Notes under the pieces: generated by a model
Seen by the model: the letters and a program-made list of their open reading frames with translations, nothing else
The model's database searches: none
What the model was told of the DNA's origin: nothing
DNA from: an uncultured Bacteroidales bacterium
Lineage (GTDB): Bacteria > Bacteroidota > Bacteroidia > Bacteroidales > Bacteroidaceae
NCBI GenBank assembly: GCA_937898885.1
Contig: CALDKD010000101.1
Span: 1-5,002, forward strand
Reading direction: 5' to 3'
DNA: 5,002 nt
In this document: positions 1-5,002 of the stretch, piece after piece
How the letters are laid out: each line of letters begins with the position of its first letter
Position numbering within the stretch: position 1 is the stretch's first letter
Position numbers and translations under genes: made by a program

Positions 1-1
1 C

Positions 2-646
2 CAGAGAATCGCTAACTATCCGGAAAAGAACGTTGAGGAACTGCTTAGGGGGAAAATCCAGAAATTGACCAATACGCATATCATATTTGCCGGATCGGAA
101 CGAAAGATCCTCTCCGAAATGTTCCAATCAGACAAAAGGCCGTTCTATCAGAGCGCAACTACGATTCAGCTGGAGCCCATCGATCCGGACCGGTATTATT
201 CCTTCGCTCAAGATCAGTTTGCGAAATCCGGAAAGACCCTGAAGAGGGAGGCGTTTGACGTGATTTACAATTTGTTTGAAGGCATAACGTTATATGTTCA
301 TCGTGTACTGCACGACTGCTTTTACTATACAGACGTGGGAGAAAGCTGCTCCAAGAAAGAGGCAGAACTGTTCAGCGACAACTACATCAACGAATGCGGT
401 ACGAAAATCAAGGAGATTCTGGCCGGGATATCCGAGTCCCAAAAGGAACTTCTCTATGCTGTAAGCGCAGAAAAAACAGCTACGGGCATTACATCCGGAG
501 CATTCGTCAAACGACATAATCTCAAGTCGGCCAGTGCTGTTCAATCAGCATCAAAAGCCCTGGTTGATGCCGGAATTTTAACTAAAAAAGGACATGCATA
601 CTCCTTGTCTGATCCCATGACAAGAATATGGCTCGAGAAACGGTAG
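2..646 (+). CDS. AAA-type ATPase with C-terminal winged helix, 3' part (5' end outside window)
   Basis: The frame is open to the left edge, so the gene begins upstream; a TTG at position 65 is only an internal Leu codon. The 214 visible residues start with QRIANYPEKNVEELL, which in Bacteroidetes ATPases of the ATPase_2 (PF01637-like) type directly follows the Walker B segment, so both Walker motifs should lie just outside. Visible are the sensor-1-like strand IIFAGS (residues 27-32) followed by the KRPFYQS segment (45-51), and a C-terminal helical region that reads as a winged helix (about 142-214, with SAVQSASKALVDAGILTKKG as recognition helix and wing). It ends naturally at TAG and converges on the Fic gene at 768. 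Such proteins are predicted cytoplasmic NTPases, perhaps DNA-binding; their substrate is unknown. The family call is from remembered sequence resemblance. Confidence 0.8.
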   Translation, partial: QRIANYPEKNVEELLRGKIQKLTNTHIIFAGSERKILSEMFQSDKRPFYQSATTIQLEPIDPDRYYSFAQDQFAKSGKTLKREAFDVIYNLFEGITLYVHRVLHDCFYYTDVGESCSKKEAELFSDNYINECGTKIKEILAGISESQKELLYAVSAEKTATGITSGAFVKRHNLKSASAVQSASKALVDAGILTKKGHAYSLSDPMTRIWLEKR

Positions 647-690
647 TGAAGTAAGCATCCGACGGACCCGTGTAACACCCTATAACACCG

Positions 691-725
691 AAGTGGCAGC
701 AACTTTCGATAGTTTGCTGCCACTT
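691..725. terminator. 12-bp-arm hairpin between convergent genes, possible terminator
   Basis: AAGTGGCAGCAA (691-702) is perfectly complementary to TTGCTGCCACTT (714-725), leaving an 11-nt loop; the stem can extend by two pairs if T713 bulges. It lies 45 bases past the stop of the ATPase and 43 bases past the stop of the minus-strand Fic gene, where a shared bidirectional terminator would be expected. The weakness is the lack of a long T tract on either side (only TTT at 724-726 on the plus strand), so it may be an mRNA 3'-end structure rather than a classical intrinsic terminator. Confidence 0.45.
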
Positions 726-731
726 TCGTCA

Positions 732-755
732 AGTGACGCGTCACTGACGGTCACT
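732..755. repeat. 14-bp palindrome plus extra half-site
   Basis: AGTGACG/CGTCACT (732-745) is a perfect 14-bp palindrome, followed by a further GTCACT (750-755) spaced 10 bp from the GTCACT in the palindrome (740-745). One-turn spacing would put both half-sites on the same DNA face. It sits between the hairpin at 691-725 and the Fic stop codon. It could be a protein-binding site or part of the 3'-end structure; no function can be assigned from sequence. Confidence 0.4.
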
Positions 756-767
756 CGCCGCCTGTTC

Positions 768-1805
768 CTAAAAGTAACTTTCAACAGCAAAGAGATATTG
801 GTCTATGAAGATCTTCTTGAATGCGGAAATGTTATTCTGCTCATAGAATATCAGCATAGCCTTTTTGTAGTCAATAGAGTCAACGCTCCTGAATGACATC
901 GGGCAGTATCCTCCGGCAAGGAGAAGAGCATTGCCTGTAATTCGCGCCGTACGCTTGTTGCCATCCGAGAACGGCTGTATATATGACAGCAGCAGGATTG
1001 CCAGCAAAGCTTTCTCGAAACGGTTCTCCTTGCCATTTATCAGTTCACATGTCGCTTTCAGCGCGTCCTCAATCTGATACTGGTTATCCAGCGGAGAATA
1101 ATTGGTGCCGGTGATTCCGACACGACGGCGACGGATTCCCTTGTCAACGTTCAGCTCTTTTGTAAGAATTGAATGAATGTCTTCTATCCTATGAATGGTG
1201 AGGTCTTTCATGTAGCCCGGATTGTCAAGCACGAACTTCAGAGTATCTTTATGGTTAAGAAGCATTATCGCCTCCTCCTGAGTCTTCCCGGATGCTGTTA
1301 TTTTCTCTTTGAGAAGGCGTTCTGTTTCCAAAAGCGTGTAGGTGTTGCCTTCTATCTGGGATGATTTCCAGCTAAGGTCAACACCCAAGCGCTCCATCTC
1401 CTTTCTGTATTCGTTGTCTGTCAATTCGGATATGTTCTTTCGAAACTTCTGCTGAGCTACGTTCAGCGTATCCATCTCTTCCGTAGTGAAGATGTCCACC
1501 TTGGGCAGAAGGTCCGAGATCAAATCAAAATTGTATGTTCTATGGATTTCGCGTTCATCAACTTCCTTCTGAAAATACGTGTCTATATCAAAAGGCATCA
1601 GGAGCAGTGCCTTTTCTGTCAGTTTGAACTTCGTGGCACGCCCAGCTCCGATTGAAACAGCATCTCCCGCCTTGACTGCATCAGCCATTCTTCTTTTGAC
1701 GCTGGCGGGGCTGGCATCGGTCCCGATGCCTTCCATAATCTCCGAACGCGAAGATTCCGGGTGGTACTGAAGATACCGGAGGATGTTCAGATACAGGTTA
1801 TCCAT
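768..1805 (-). CDS. Fic-family protein with N-terminal winged helix; catalytic His replaced by Gln
   Basis: The protein has 345 residues from the ATG at 1805. An in-frame TTG at 1841 would add 12 residues, but it lies upstream of the -7 box TATCTTTG (1837-1830), so ATG is preferred. Residues 4-62 form a winged helix-turn-helix. The Fic core has a class II-type N-terminal inhibitory motif, SSQIEG (S148, E152, G153), a flap-like segment near 223-245, and the FIC motif QPFSDGNKRTAR at 277-288. The canonical motif is HxFx(D/E)GNGRxxR; here the catalytic His is Gln277 and the third Gly is Lys, as in Doc-like NKR motifs. The second Arg, which normally pairs with the inhibitory Glu, is present as R288. 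Canonical Fic enzymes AMPylate target hydroxyls, with the His as general base. Without it normal AMPylation is doubtful; the protein may be regulatory or carry altered chemistry. Repeated sites at its promoter suggest self-regulation through the winged helix. Confidence 0.88.
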   Translation of the reverse strand: MDNLYLNILRYLQYHPESSRSEIMEGIGTDASPASVKRRMADAVKAGDAVSIGAGRATKFKLTEKALLLMPFDIDTYFQKEVDEREIHRTYNFDLISDLLPKVDIFTTEEMDTLNVAQQKFRKNISELTDNEYRKEMERLGVDLSWKSSQIEGNTYTLLETERLLKEKITASGKTQEEAIMLLNHKDTLKFVLDNPGYMKDLTIHRIEDIHSILTKELNVDKGIRRRRVGITGTNYSPLDNQYQIEDALKATCELINGKENRFEKALLAILLLSYIQPFSDGNKRTARITGNALLLAGGYCPMSFRSVDSIDYKKAMLIFYEQNNISAFKKIFIDQYLFAVESYF

Positions 1806-1821
1806 AATGTCAATAATTTTG

Positions 1822-1872
1822 TTTCGGCTCAAAGATAGCAATTTTTCGGCTCATATTATTGCGTTATGAGCC
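1822..1872. promoter_or_regulatory. Three-half-site operator over the Fic promoter
   Basis: TTTCGGCTCA occurs at 1822-1831 and again at 1844-1853, a 10-bp direct repeat offset by 22 bp (two helical turns). The second copy also forms an inverted repeat with 1865-1872: GGCTCATA (1848-1855), a 9-bp spacer, then TATGAGCC, with perfect 8-bp arms. The first copy overlaps the -7 box (1837-1830), so bound protein would compete with RNA polymerase. The likeliest ligand is the Fic protein encoded immediately downstream, through its N-terminal winged helix, giving negative autoregulation; this is inference. I saw no further copies elsewhere in the window. Confidence 0.6.
1830..1837 (-). promoter_or_regulatory. 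Bacteroidetes -7 promoter box for the minus-strand Fic gene
   Basis: Read on the minus strand this is TATCTTTG, a perfect match to the Bacteroidetes sigma(ABfr) -7 consensus TAnnTTTG. Transcription would begin about 7 nt downstream, near 1822, leaving a leader of under 20 nt before the ATG at 1805. No good -33 TTTG is visible about 19-21 nt upstream; that position is occupied by the inverted repeat centred at 1860, so activation or repression from those sites is plausible. Confidence 0.65.
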
Positions 1873-2042
1873 ATTTTTTAATACAAATTGAACCGTAACA
1901 GCATCAAGTAAATTCCGAATATGACCTTAAGTGCGATGCAAACTTAGTTCGTTTACGCCGTCCAAAAGAGCTGAAGACGAAAAGCAAACAGGATCTTTTA
2001 CATTCCATATCCTGTACGTTTCCGCGTTGAAACAAAGCCGAG
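1873..2042. other. Non-coding middle of the divergent Fic intergenic region
   Basis: I find no gene here that I would defend. The stretch has long open frames on both strands (1931 onward on plus, 2112-1927 on minus), but neither has a convincing start or recognisable protein, and the plus frame runs out of phase into the Fic gene at 2106. One DNA element is visible: ACAGGAT (1988-1994) and ATCCTGT (2009-2015) form a 7-bp inverted repeat with a 14-nt loop. A smaller one, GTTTC/GAAAC, lies at 2018-2033. Both are upstream of the promoter at 2055-2086, so they would act as DNA sites rather than leader RNA for that gene. Confidence 0.4.
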
Positions 2043-2094
2043 AGTTGGGTGTAATTTTGAGCATTGCCAACATTTTTCTATCTTTGTCCCAACT
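2043..2094. repeat. Inverted half-sites bracketing the second Fic promoter
   Basis: AGTTGGG (2043-2049) and CCCAACT (2088-2094) are exact 7-bp inverted arms on either side of the -33 and -7 boxes; a shorter extra copy, GCCAAC, lies at 2066-2071. The arrangement would suit an operator that loops over or blocks the promoter. Arms of this length can arise by chance, so this is a candidate only. Confidence 0.3.
2055..2086 (+). promoter_or_regulatory. Bacteroidetes-type promoter for the plus-strand Fic gene
   Basis: TTTTG at 2055-2059 (-33 element, consensus TTTG), a 19-nt spacer, then TATCTTTG at 2079-2086 (-7 element, consensus TAnnTTTG). Both elements and the spacing fit the Bacteroidetes housekeeping promoter. 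The expected start of transcription is about 2092, leaving a leader of roughly 14 nt before the ATG at 2106. There is no Shine-Dalgarno sequence, which is normal in this phylum. Confidence 0.75.
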
Positions 2095-2105
2095 TATTTT
2101 AAGAT

Positions 2106-3101
2106 ATGACAAAGGAAAAGGAACTTGAATCGCTGCTTGTCCAATACAGGACTTTGGGAATAGAAAGCCAGATAGACTATGAAAAGTTCTATCTGTATTC
2201 CATCATTACTCATTCTACTGCGATAGAAGGATCAACAGTTACCGAAATTGAGAATCAACTGATGTTTGATCAAGGTATCAGTGCTGGTGGAAGGACTCTG
2301 ATAGAGCAGTATATGAACCTGGACCTCAAGGCCGCCTATGACAGGTGTCTGGAATATGCCGGAAATCATAGTGAAATTACCGTCAATCTTTTGAAAGAAC
2401 TTTCCGCCATCACTATGAAGAATACCGGGCAGGCTTACAAAACAGCTTTGGGGGAATTCTCATCCGCAAATGGGGATATCAGACTCGTGAATGTGACTGC
2501 AGGCATAGGTGGCAAGTCGTATATGAGTTTCAACAAAGTTCCTGGTAAGTTGAAAGATTTCTGCGATGAACTGAATAAAGCGAGGAAAATAGTAGGGAGA
2601 AAAACTATGATTGACAAATATCTTCTCAGTTTTGACGCCCACTATGACCTCGTGACCATTCACCCGTGGGCGGATGGCAACGGAAGAATGGCCCGCCTGC
2701 TGATGAATATGATTCAGTTTGAGTTCGGTCTGATTCCATCTAAAATTCTCAAAGAAGATAAGGAACAGTATATTAATGCACTGATAGAAACGAGAGAAGC
2801 CGAGGACAAAGAGATATTCCGCCAGTTTATGCTTGATGAAATGATTCGTAACCTGAGAAAGGATATTCAGGCATATATTGAATCGACGGGAGAAACATTG
2901 CCACCAATTCCGAAAAAAGAAAAAAATAGGGAGAAAATTATCAGATTGCTGAGGGAAAACGGCAATATGACCACAGTAACCCTTGCGGAAGCTCTCGGTA
3001 TCAGTACAAAGGCTGTTGAAAAGCACCTGTCAAAATTGAAATCAGAGGGTGCTATCTCTAGGATAGGTCCCGACAAGGGCGGCCATTGGGAGGTACACTG
3101 A
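2106..3101 (+). CDS. Fic-family AMP transferase (predicted) with C-terminal winged helix
   Basis: The protein has 331 residues from the ATG 20 bases after the -7 box. Fic (filamentation induced by cAMP) enzymes transfer AMP from ATP to hydroxyl side chains of target proteins in the cytoplasm. The inhibitory motif STAIEG (S37, E41, G42) lies N-terminal to the core, which makes this a class II, self-inhibited Fic. The FIC motif HPWADGNGRMAR spans 186-197; all key residues are present, with Trp in place of the usual Phe: catalytic H186, acidic D190, the GNG anion-binding turn and R197 to pair with the inhibitory Glu. A proline/lysine-rich linker (265-275) leads to a winged helix (274-331) with recognition helix STKAVEKHLSKLKSEG. 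The order Fic then winged helix resembles the Shewanella SoFic type. It is transcribed divergently from the His-lacking Fic gene. The target is unknown, and self-AMPylation is possible. Confidence 0.92.
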   Translation: MTKEKELESLLVQYRTLGIESQIDYEKFYLYSIITHSTAIEGSTVTEIENQLMFDQGISAGGRTLIEQYMNLDLKAAYDRCLEYAGNHSEITVNLLKELSAITMKNTGQAYKTALGEFSSANGDIRLVNVTAGIGGKSYMSFNKVPGKLKDFCDELNKARKIVGRKTMIDKYLLSFDAHYDLVTIHPWADGNGRMARLLMNMIQFEFGLIPSKILKEDKEQYINALIETREAEDKEIFRQFMLDEMIRNLRKDIQAYIESTGETLPPIPKKEKNREKIIRLLRENGNMTTVTLAEALGISTKAVEKHLSKLKSEGAISRIGPDKGGHWEVH

Positions 3102-3250
3102 AATCAAATTGCCTCTTAGTTTATGGACACCTTATTATCATCCGTCCAGACGGATGGATCAAACAGGATCGATATCATTCGCTAGCCATGTATGTTTTTA
3201 CCCCAACTGATTGGGGTTGGTTTGGGCACCTGGTTGTGGGGGGTCATATA
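3102..3250. other. Convergent intergenic gap with two short hairpins
   Basis: No gene is visible between the second Fic gene and the DUF4143 ATPase. Two perfect short stem-loops lie here: CATCCGT/ACGGATG with loop CCAG (3139-3156), and CCCCAA/TTGGGG with loop CTGA (3201-3216). Neither is followed by a U tract in either direction, so they are weak candidates for terminators; the first is better placed for the Fic transcript, the second for the ATPase transcript. A frame through 3361 on the plus strand is antisense to the ATPase and is not a gene. Confidence 0.4.
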
Positions 3251-4540
3251 TTATCTGTAGTTTTTGCCATTGCAGAGCCACTCGGATGCAGGTATGATTT
3301 CTATGGTTCGGCCACCCTCATTGATGGTCTGACGTTCTCCTTCCATTACAATCAGGGTTAGTTTTGAACACTTGGCATACTTTGAACCCTTGACCAGGCC
3401 ACCGACTTCGCGTTTGTACAACTTGGATGCAGGGTCACCGATGTGATGTGCGACCTGTATCAATTCAATGGCCTTATTCTTCTCACATATAATAAAGTCA
3501 ACCTCAAACTGCCTTTCTTTCTTGATGTAGAATATGTTCTGGAAATTCTTATCGGTGCGCCTCAAAAGTTCGAGAAGGACGATGTTCTCCAATCGCCATC
3601 CGATATTCTCGGTAGTCAGAAGATCAGTTCTGTTTGTCGCGAACGCAAGGTCAACAGCATAAACTTTCCTGTTCTTGGTGCGCTCGCTGCTTTTGAATGA
3701 ATACTTATGGATGATTCTGATTAAGAATGCCTCCTCAAGATATGAAACGTATTTCTTAGCTGTATGGACTGACTTTAGGGAAAACTCCCTGGCAATATCA
3801 TTGAACGATATCTCTTGGCAATATTTATCCAGAACATTGTTCGCGATTTCCTGCAGCGTCTCTATATATCTTATATTATGACGTTTCTTGATGTCTTTTG
3901 TAATGATAGCATTGAGGAGCGACATCACATAACCCTTGCCCTCCCCGTTCACAATTACTTCAGGAAGACCTCCGCAAGCCATATACTCGTCCAACGCCTT
4001 CAGACGCAGAGCCTGGCTTTTTGTACTCTGAGAGCTCACATTGACGTTTTCGGCCTGACAATACTCAACAAAGGAAAAAGGATATAGCGATATTTCATTG
4101 TATCGTCCGGTCAGATATGTCGTAAGCTCGCTGCTGAGCAGATTGGCATTTGATCCTGTCAAAACCACCTTTAATCCACTCCTGAGCATTCTGTTCACAA
4201 ATAGATGCCATCCCTTAACATCCTGAGCCTCGTCCAGAAACAGGATGTTGAAATCTCCATTCAGACGATAAAGCACTTTGAGAATAGAGTCAAAATCATT
4301 TGCCGTGATCTCTTCCAGACGCTCATCATCAAAGTTGACATATCCGAAAGGCAATCCAGAATTGAGAATAGACTTCTGGCAGATTGTGGATTTACCGCTT
4401 CGACGGACACCTATAACTACTTGTGCCAGATTGCTTTTGAGATTTAGGAAAGACTCCTCTATTCTAGAGACTTTTGCGTATGAGGTCACCCTCTGAAGCT
4501 CCTCTTTTTGATCTGAAAGAATTGTTAAGAAATCCGCCAT
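3251..4540 (-). CDS. AAA_14 / DUF4143 family ATPase
   Basis: The protein has 429 residues from the ATG at 4540. An upstream in-frame GTG at 4591 is rejected because the -7 promoter box lies between the two. Domain order: an AAA ATPase with Walker A GVRRSGKST (44-52, K50), Walker B ILFLDEAQD (D103, E104) and sensor-1 LTGSN (127-131); a helical winged-helix region (about 240-275, SLKSVHTAKKYVSYLEEAFLI); and a C-terminal DUF4143 domain with a PD-(D/E)xK-nuclease-like fold. In that domain EVDF (346-349) supplies an acidic position, but the usual ExK strand reads IELIQV, with Gln362 where a catalytic Lys might be expected; an IQV form is, from memory, common in this subgroup, so a nuclease activity is doubtful. 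Length is normal. These cytoplasmic proteins are frequent in Bacteroidetes accessory DNA and their substrate is unknown. The gene converges on the second Fic gene. Confidence 0.9.
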   Translation of the reverse strand: MADFLTILSDQKEELQRVTSYAKVSRIEESFLNLKSNLAQVVIGVRRSGKSTICQKSILNSGLPFGYVNFDDERLEEITANDFDSILKVLYRLNGDFNILFLDEAQDVKGWHLFVNRMLRSGLKVVLTGSNANLLSSELTTYLTGRYNEISLYPFSFVEYCQAENVNVSSQSTKSQALRLKALDEYMACGGLPEVIVNGEGKGYVMSLLNAIITKDIKKRHNIRYIETLQEIANNVLDKYCQEISFNDIAREFSLKSVHTAKKYVSYLEEAFLIRIIHKYSFKSSERTKNRKVYAVDLAFATNRTDLLTTENIGWRLENIVLLELLRRTDKNFQNIFYIKKERQFEVDFIICEKNKAIELIQVAHHIGDPASKLYKREVGGLVKGSKYAKCSKLTLIVMEGERQTINEGGRTIEIIPASEWLCNGKNYR

Positions 4541-4550
4541 AACATTTAGT

Positions 4551-4627
4551 TTGTGCACAAAATTAGTAAAATTCCACGAAACAAAGTGCACAAAATTGAA
4601 AATATCTATACATATGAGTGCATAAAA
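4551..4627. promoter_or_regulatory. Three phased GTGCA-type repeats at the ATPase promoter
   Basis: GTGCACAAAATT occurs exactly at 4553-4564 and 4586-4597, and a degenerate copy, GTGCATAAAA, at 4618-4627. The offsets are 33 and 32 bp, about three helical turns, so the copies lie on one face of the DNA. The first copy includes the palindrome TTGTGCACAA (4551-4560) and overlaps the -7 box; the second overlaps the imperfect -33 region. This is the layout of a cooperative operator. A likely ligand is the ATPase itself through its internal winged helix, but that is inference. Confidence 0.55.
4558..4565 (-). promoter_or_regulatory. -7 promoter box for the DUF4143 ATPase
   Basis: On the minus strand this reads TAATTTTG, matching TAnnTTTG. 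The ATG at 4540 lies 18 bases past the box, giving a leader of about 10 nt. A TTTG (4585-4582) lies 16 nt upstream, shorter than the usual spacing of about 19, so the -33 element is imperfect. The box is embedded in the first copy of the GTGCACAAAATT repeat. Confidence 0.55.
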
Positions 4628-4660
4628 CTTAAAATTCAGTGTCTGCTATGGCTCTTTTTG

Positions 4661-4834
4661 TCACTCGCGTTTTGCGCAGATCATTTCCCTCATATCGATG
4701 CCGTAGCCTGCCCAATAGCCTATAGCTCCGCTTACGTTGCCCTTGAACTTGCCTTTAGAGAGCATCGTGGAGTTGAAATAATGTAATGTGACAGAAAGGA
4801 GAACCGCCGCAATTATAAGAACCGGGCGTTTTAT
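4661..4834 (-). CDS. Small membrane or secreted protein ORF without a standard start codon
   Basis: Reading from an ATA at 4834, 7 nt after the pyrH stop, gives 57 residues beginning IKRPVLIIAAVLLSVTLHYF and ending at TGA (4663-4661). The N-terminus has the form of a signal anchor or signal peptide: two basic residues then about 14 hydrophobic ones. The remainder is short, with a Gly/aromatic stretch GNVSGAIGYWAGYG (32-45) and a charged tail. The frame looks coding (ordinary codon use, sensible protein composition), yet no ATG, GTG or TTG occurs between the upstream in-frame TGA (4909-4907) and the internal ATG at residue 24, which lies past the hydrophobic segment. The ATA stands exactly where an ATG-Lys-Arg start would be expected. 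It may use a rare ATA start, or be a recent start-loss pseudogene. It would be cotranscribed with pyrH. I do not recognise the family. Confidence 0.55.
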   Translation of the reverse strand: MKRPVLIIAAVLLSVTLHYFNSTMLSKGKFKGNVSGAIGYWAGYGIDMREMICAKRE

Positions 4835-4841
4835 CTTGTCG

Positions 4842-5002
4842 TTATTTGTGAACCAGGGTGCCGACTTCCTCGCCGGCGAGCAGACGTCCGAGGTTGCCCT
4901 CCTTGTTCATATCGAATACCACGATGGGCATATCTCCCTGTTCGCATAGAGCGAAGGCCGTTGCATCCATAACCTTCAGGTGGTCGCCGAGGGCCTTGTC
5001 GA
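4842..5002 (-). CDS. pyrH: UMP kinase, C-terminal part (5' end outside window)
   Basis: The minus strand encodes the last 52 residues of a bacterial hexameric UMP kinase, which phosphorylates UMP to UDP with ATP in pyrimidine nucleotide synthesis in the cytoplasm. The segment LKVMDATAFALCEQGDMPIVVFDMN matches the family's conserved C-terminal region, followed by KEGNLGRLLAGEEVGTLV, the usual ending. The family is about 235-240 residues, so some 185 residues lie beyond the right edge. It ends at TAA (4844-4842), and the small membrane ORF follows within 7 nt. Its third positions are rich in G/C (37 of 52 sense codons), unlike the accessory genes. In many bacteria pyrH is followed by frr; here it is not. 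Confidence 0.9.
   Translation of the reverse strand, partial: DKALGDHLKVMDATAFALCEQGDMPIVVFDMNKEGNLGRLLAGEEVGTLVHK

Noticed and set aside
1806..1841. TTG at 1841 as the start of the minus-strand Fic gene
   Set aside because: The -7 box TATCTTTG lies inside this extension, so transcription would begin downstream of it; the ATG at 1805 gives a complete winged-helix domain.
1931..2128. 65-residue plus-strand ORF upstream of the second Fic gene
   Set aside because: It contains the Fic promoter, overlaps the Fic start out of frame, starts with GTG and resembles no protein I can name.
2460..3026. 188-residue minus-strand ORF
   Set aside because: It is fully antisense to the well-supported Fic gene at 2106-3101, with Cys/Phe/His-rich composition typical of an antisense shadow.
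1985..3170. 11-bp direct repeat CAAACAGGATC at 1985-1995 and 3160-3170 flanking the second Fic gene, as possible attachment sites or target duplication
   Set aside because: Exact 11-bp repeats are expected by chance a few times in 5 kb, and there is no integrase, transposase or terminal inverted repeat nearby.
3201..3216. CCCCAA/TTGGGG hairpin as an intrinsic terminator
   Set aside because: The adjacent T run is on the wrong side for the plus strand and becomes an A run on the minus strand, so it cannot serve as a U tract for either transcript.
4541..4591. GTG at 4591 as the start of the DUF4143 ATPase
   Set aside because: The extension crosses the repeat operator and the -7 box, and the family N-terminus fits the ATG at 4540.
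4553..4786. 77-residue plus-strand ORF with a hydrophobic patch
   Set aside because: It begins in the operator repeats and runs antisense to the small minus-strand ORF, which has better codon use; no promoter or family support.

Overview
The window looks like a Bacteroidetes (Bacteroidales-type) chromosome segment. Three upstream regions carry the phylum's -7 promoter box (TAnnTTTG). The protein families are ones common in that group: AAA ATPases with winged helices, DUF4143-type ATPases and Fic proteins. The right edge holds the 3' end of a housekeeping gene, UMP kinase (pyrH), with G/C-rich third positions (37 of its 52 sense codons end in G or C). The first 40 codons of the second Fic gene have only 18, so the region between looks like lower-G+C accessory DNA beside a core gene. 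I cannot name the genus; Alistipes-like Bacteroidales is a guess.

Layout, left to right: (1) the 3' part of an AAA-type ATPase with a C-terminal winged helix, plus strand, cut by the left edge; (2) a short convergent gap (647-767) with a 12-bp-arm hairpin and a 14-bp palindrome; (3) a Fic-family gene on the minus strand (768-1805), with an N-terminal winged helix and a FIC motif whose catalytic His is Gln; (4) a divergent intergenic region (1806-2105) with two Bacteroidetes-type promoters and a three-half-site operator over the minus-strand one; (5) a second Fic gene on the plus strand (2106-3101), with an intact HPWADGNGRMAR motif and a C-terminal winged helix; (6) a convergent gap (3102-3250); (7) an AAA_14/DUF4143 ATPase on the minus strand (3251-4540), whose promoter overlaps the first of three GTGCA-type repeats spaced about 33 bp apart; (8) a small single-pass membrane or secreted protein ORF (4661-4834, minus) with no standard start codon; (9) the pyrH 3' end (4842 to the right edge, minus).

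The four accessory genes all join an enzymatic domain (AAA ATPase or Fic) to a winged helix-turn-helix, and two have repeated operator-like sites over their own promoters. The simplest reading is a set of self-regulated stand-alone regulator/effector genes inserted near pyrH. The most unusual element is the divergent Fic pair, one with an intact FIC motif and one lacking the catalytic His while keeping the Glu-bearing inhibitory motif. Whether the two act together is inference.
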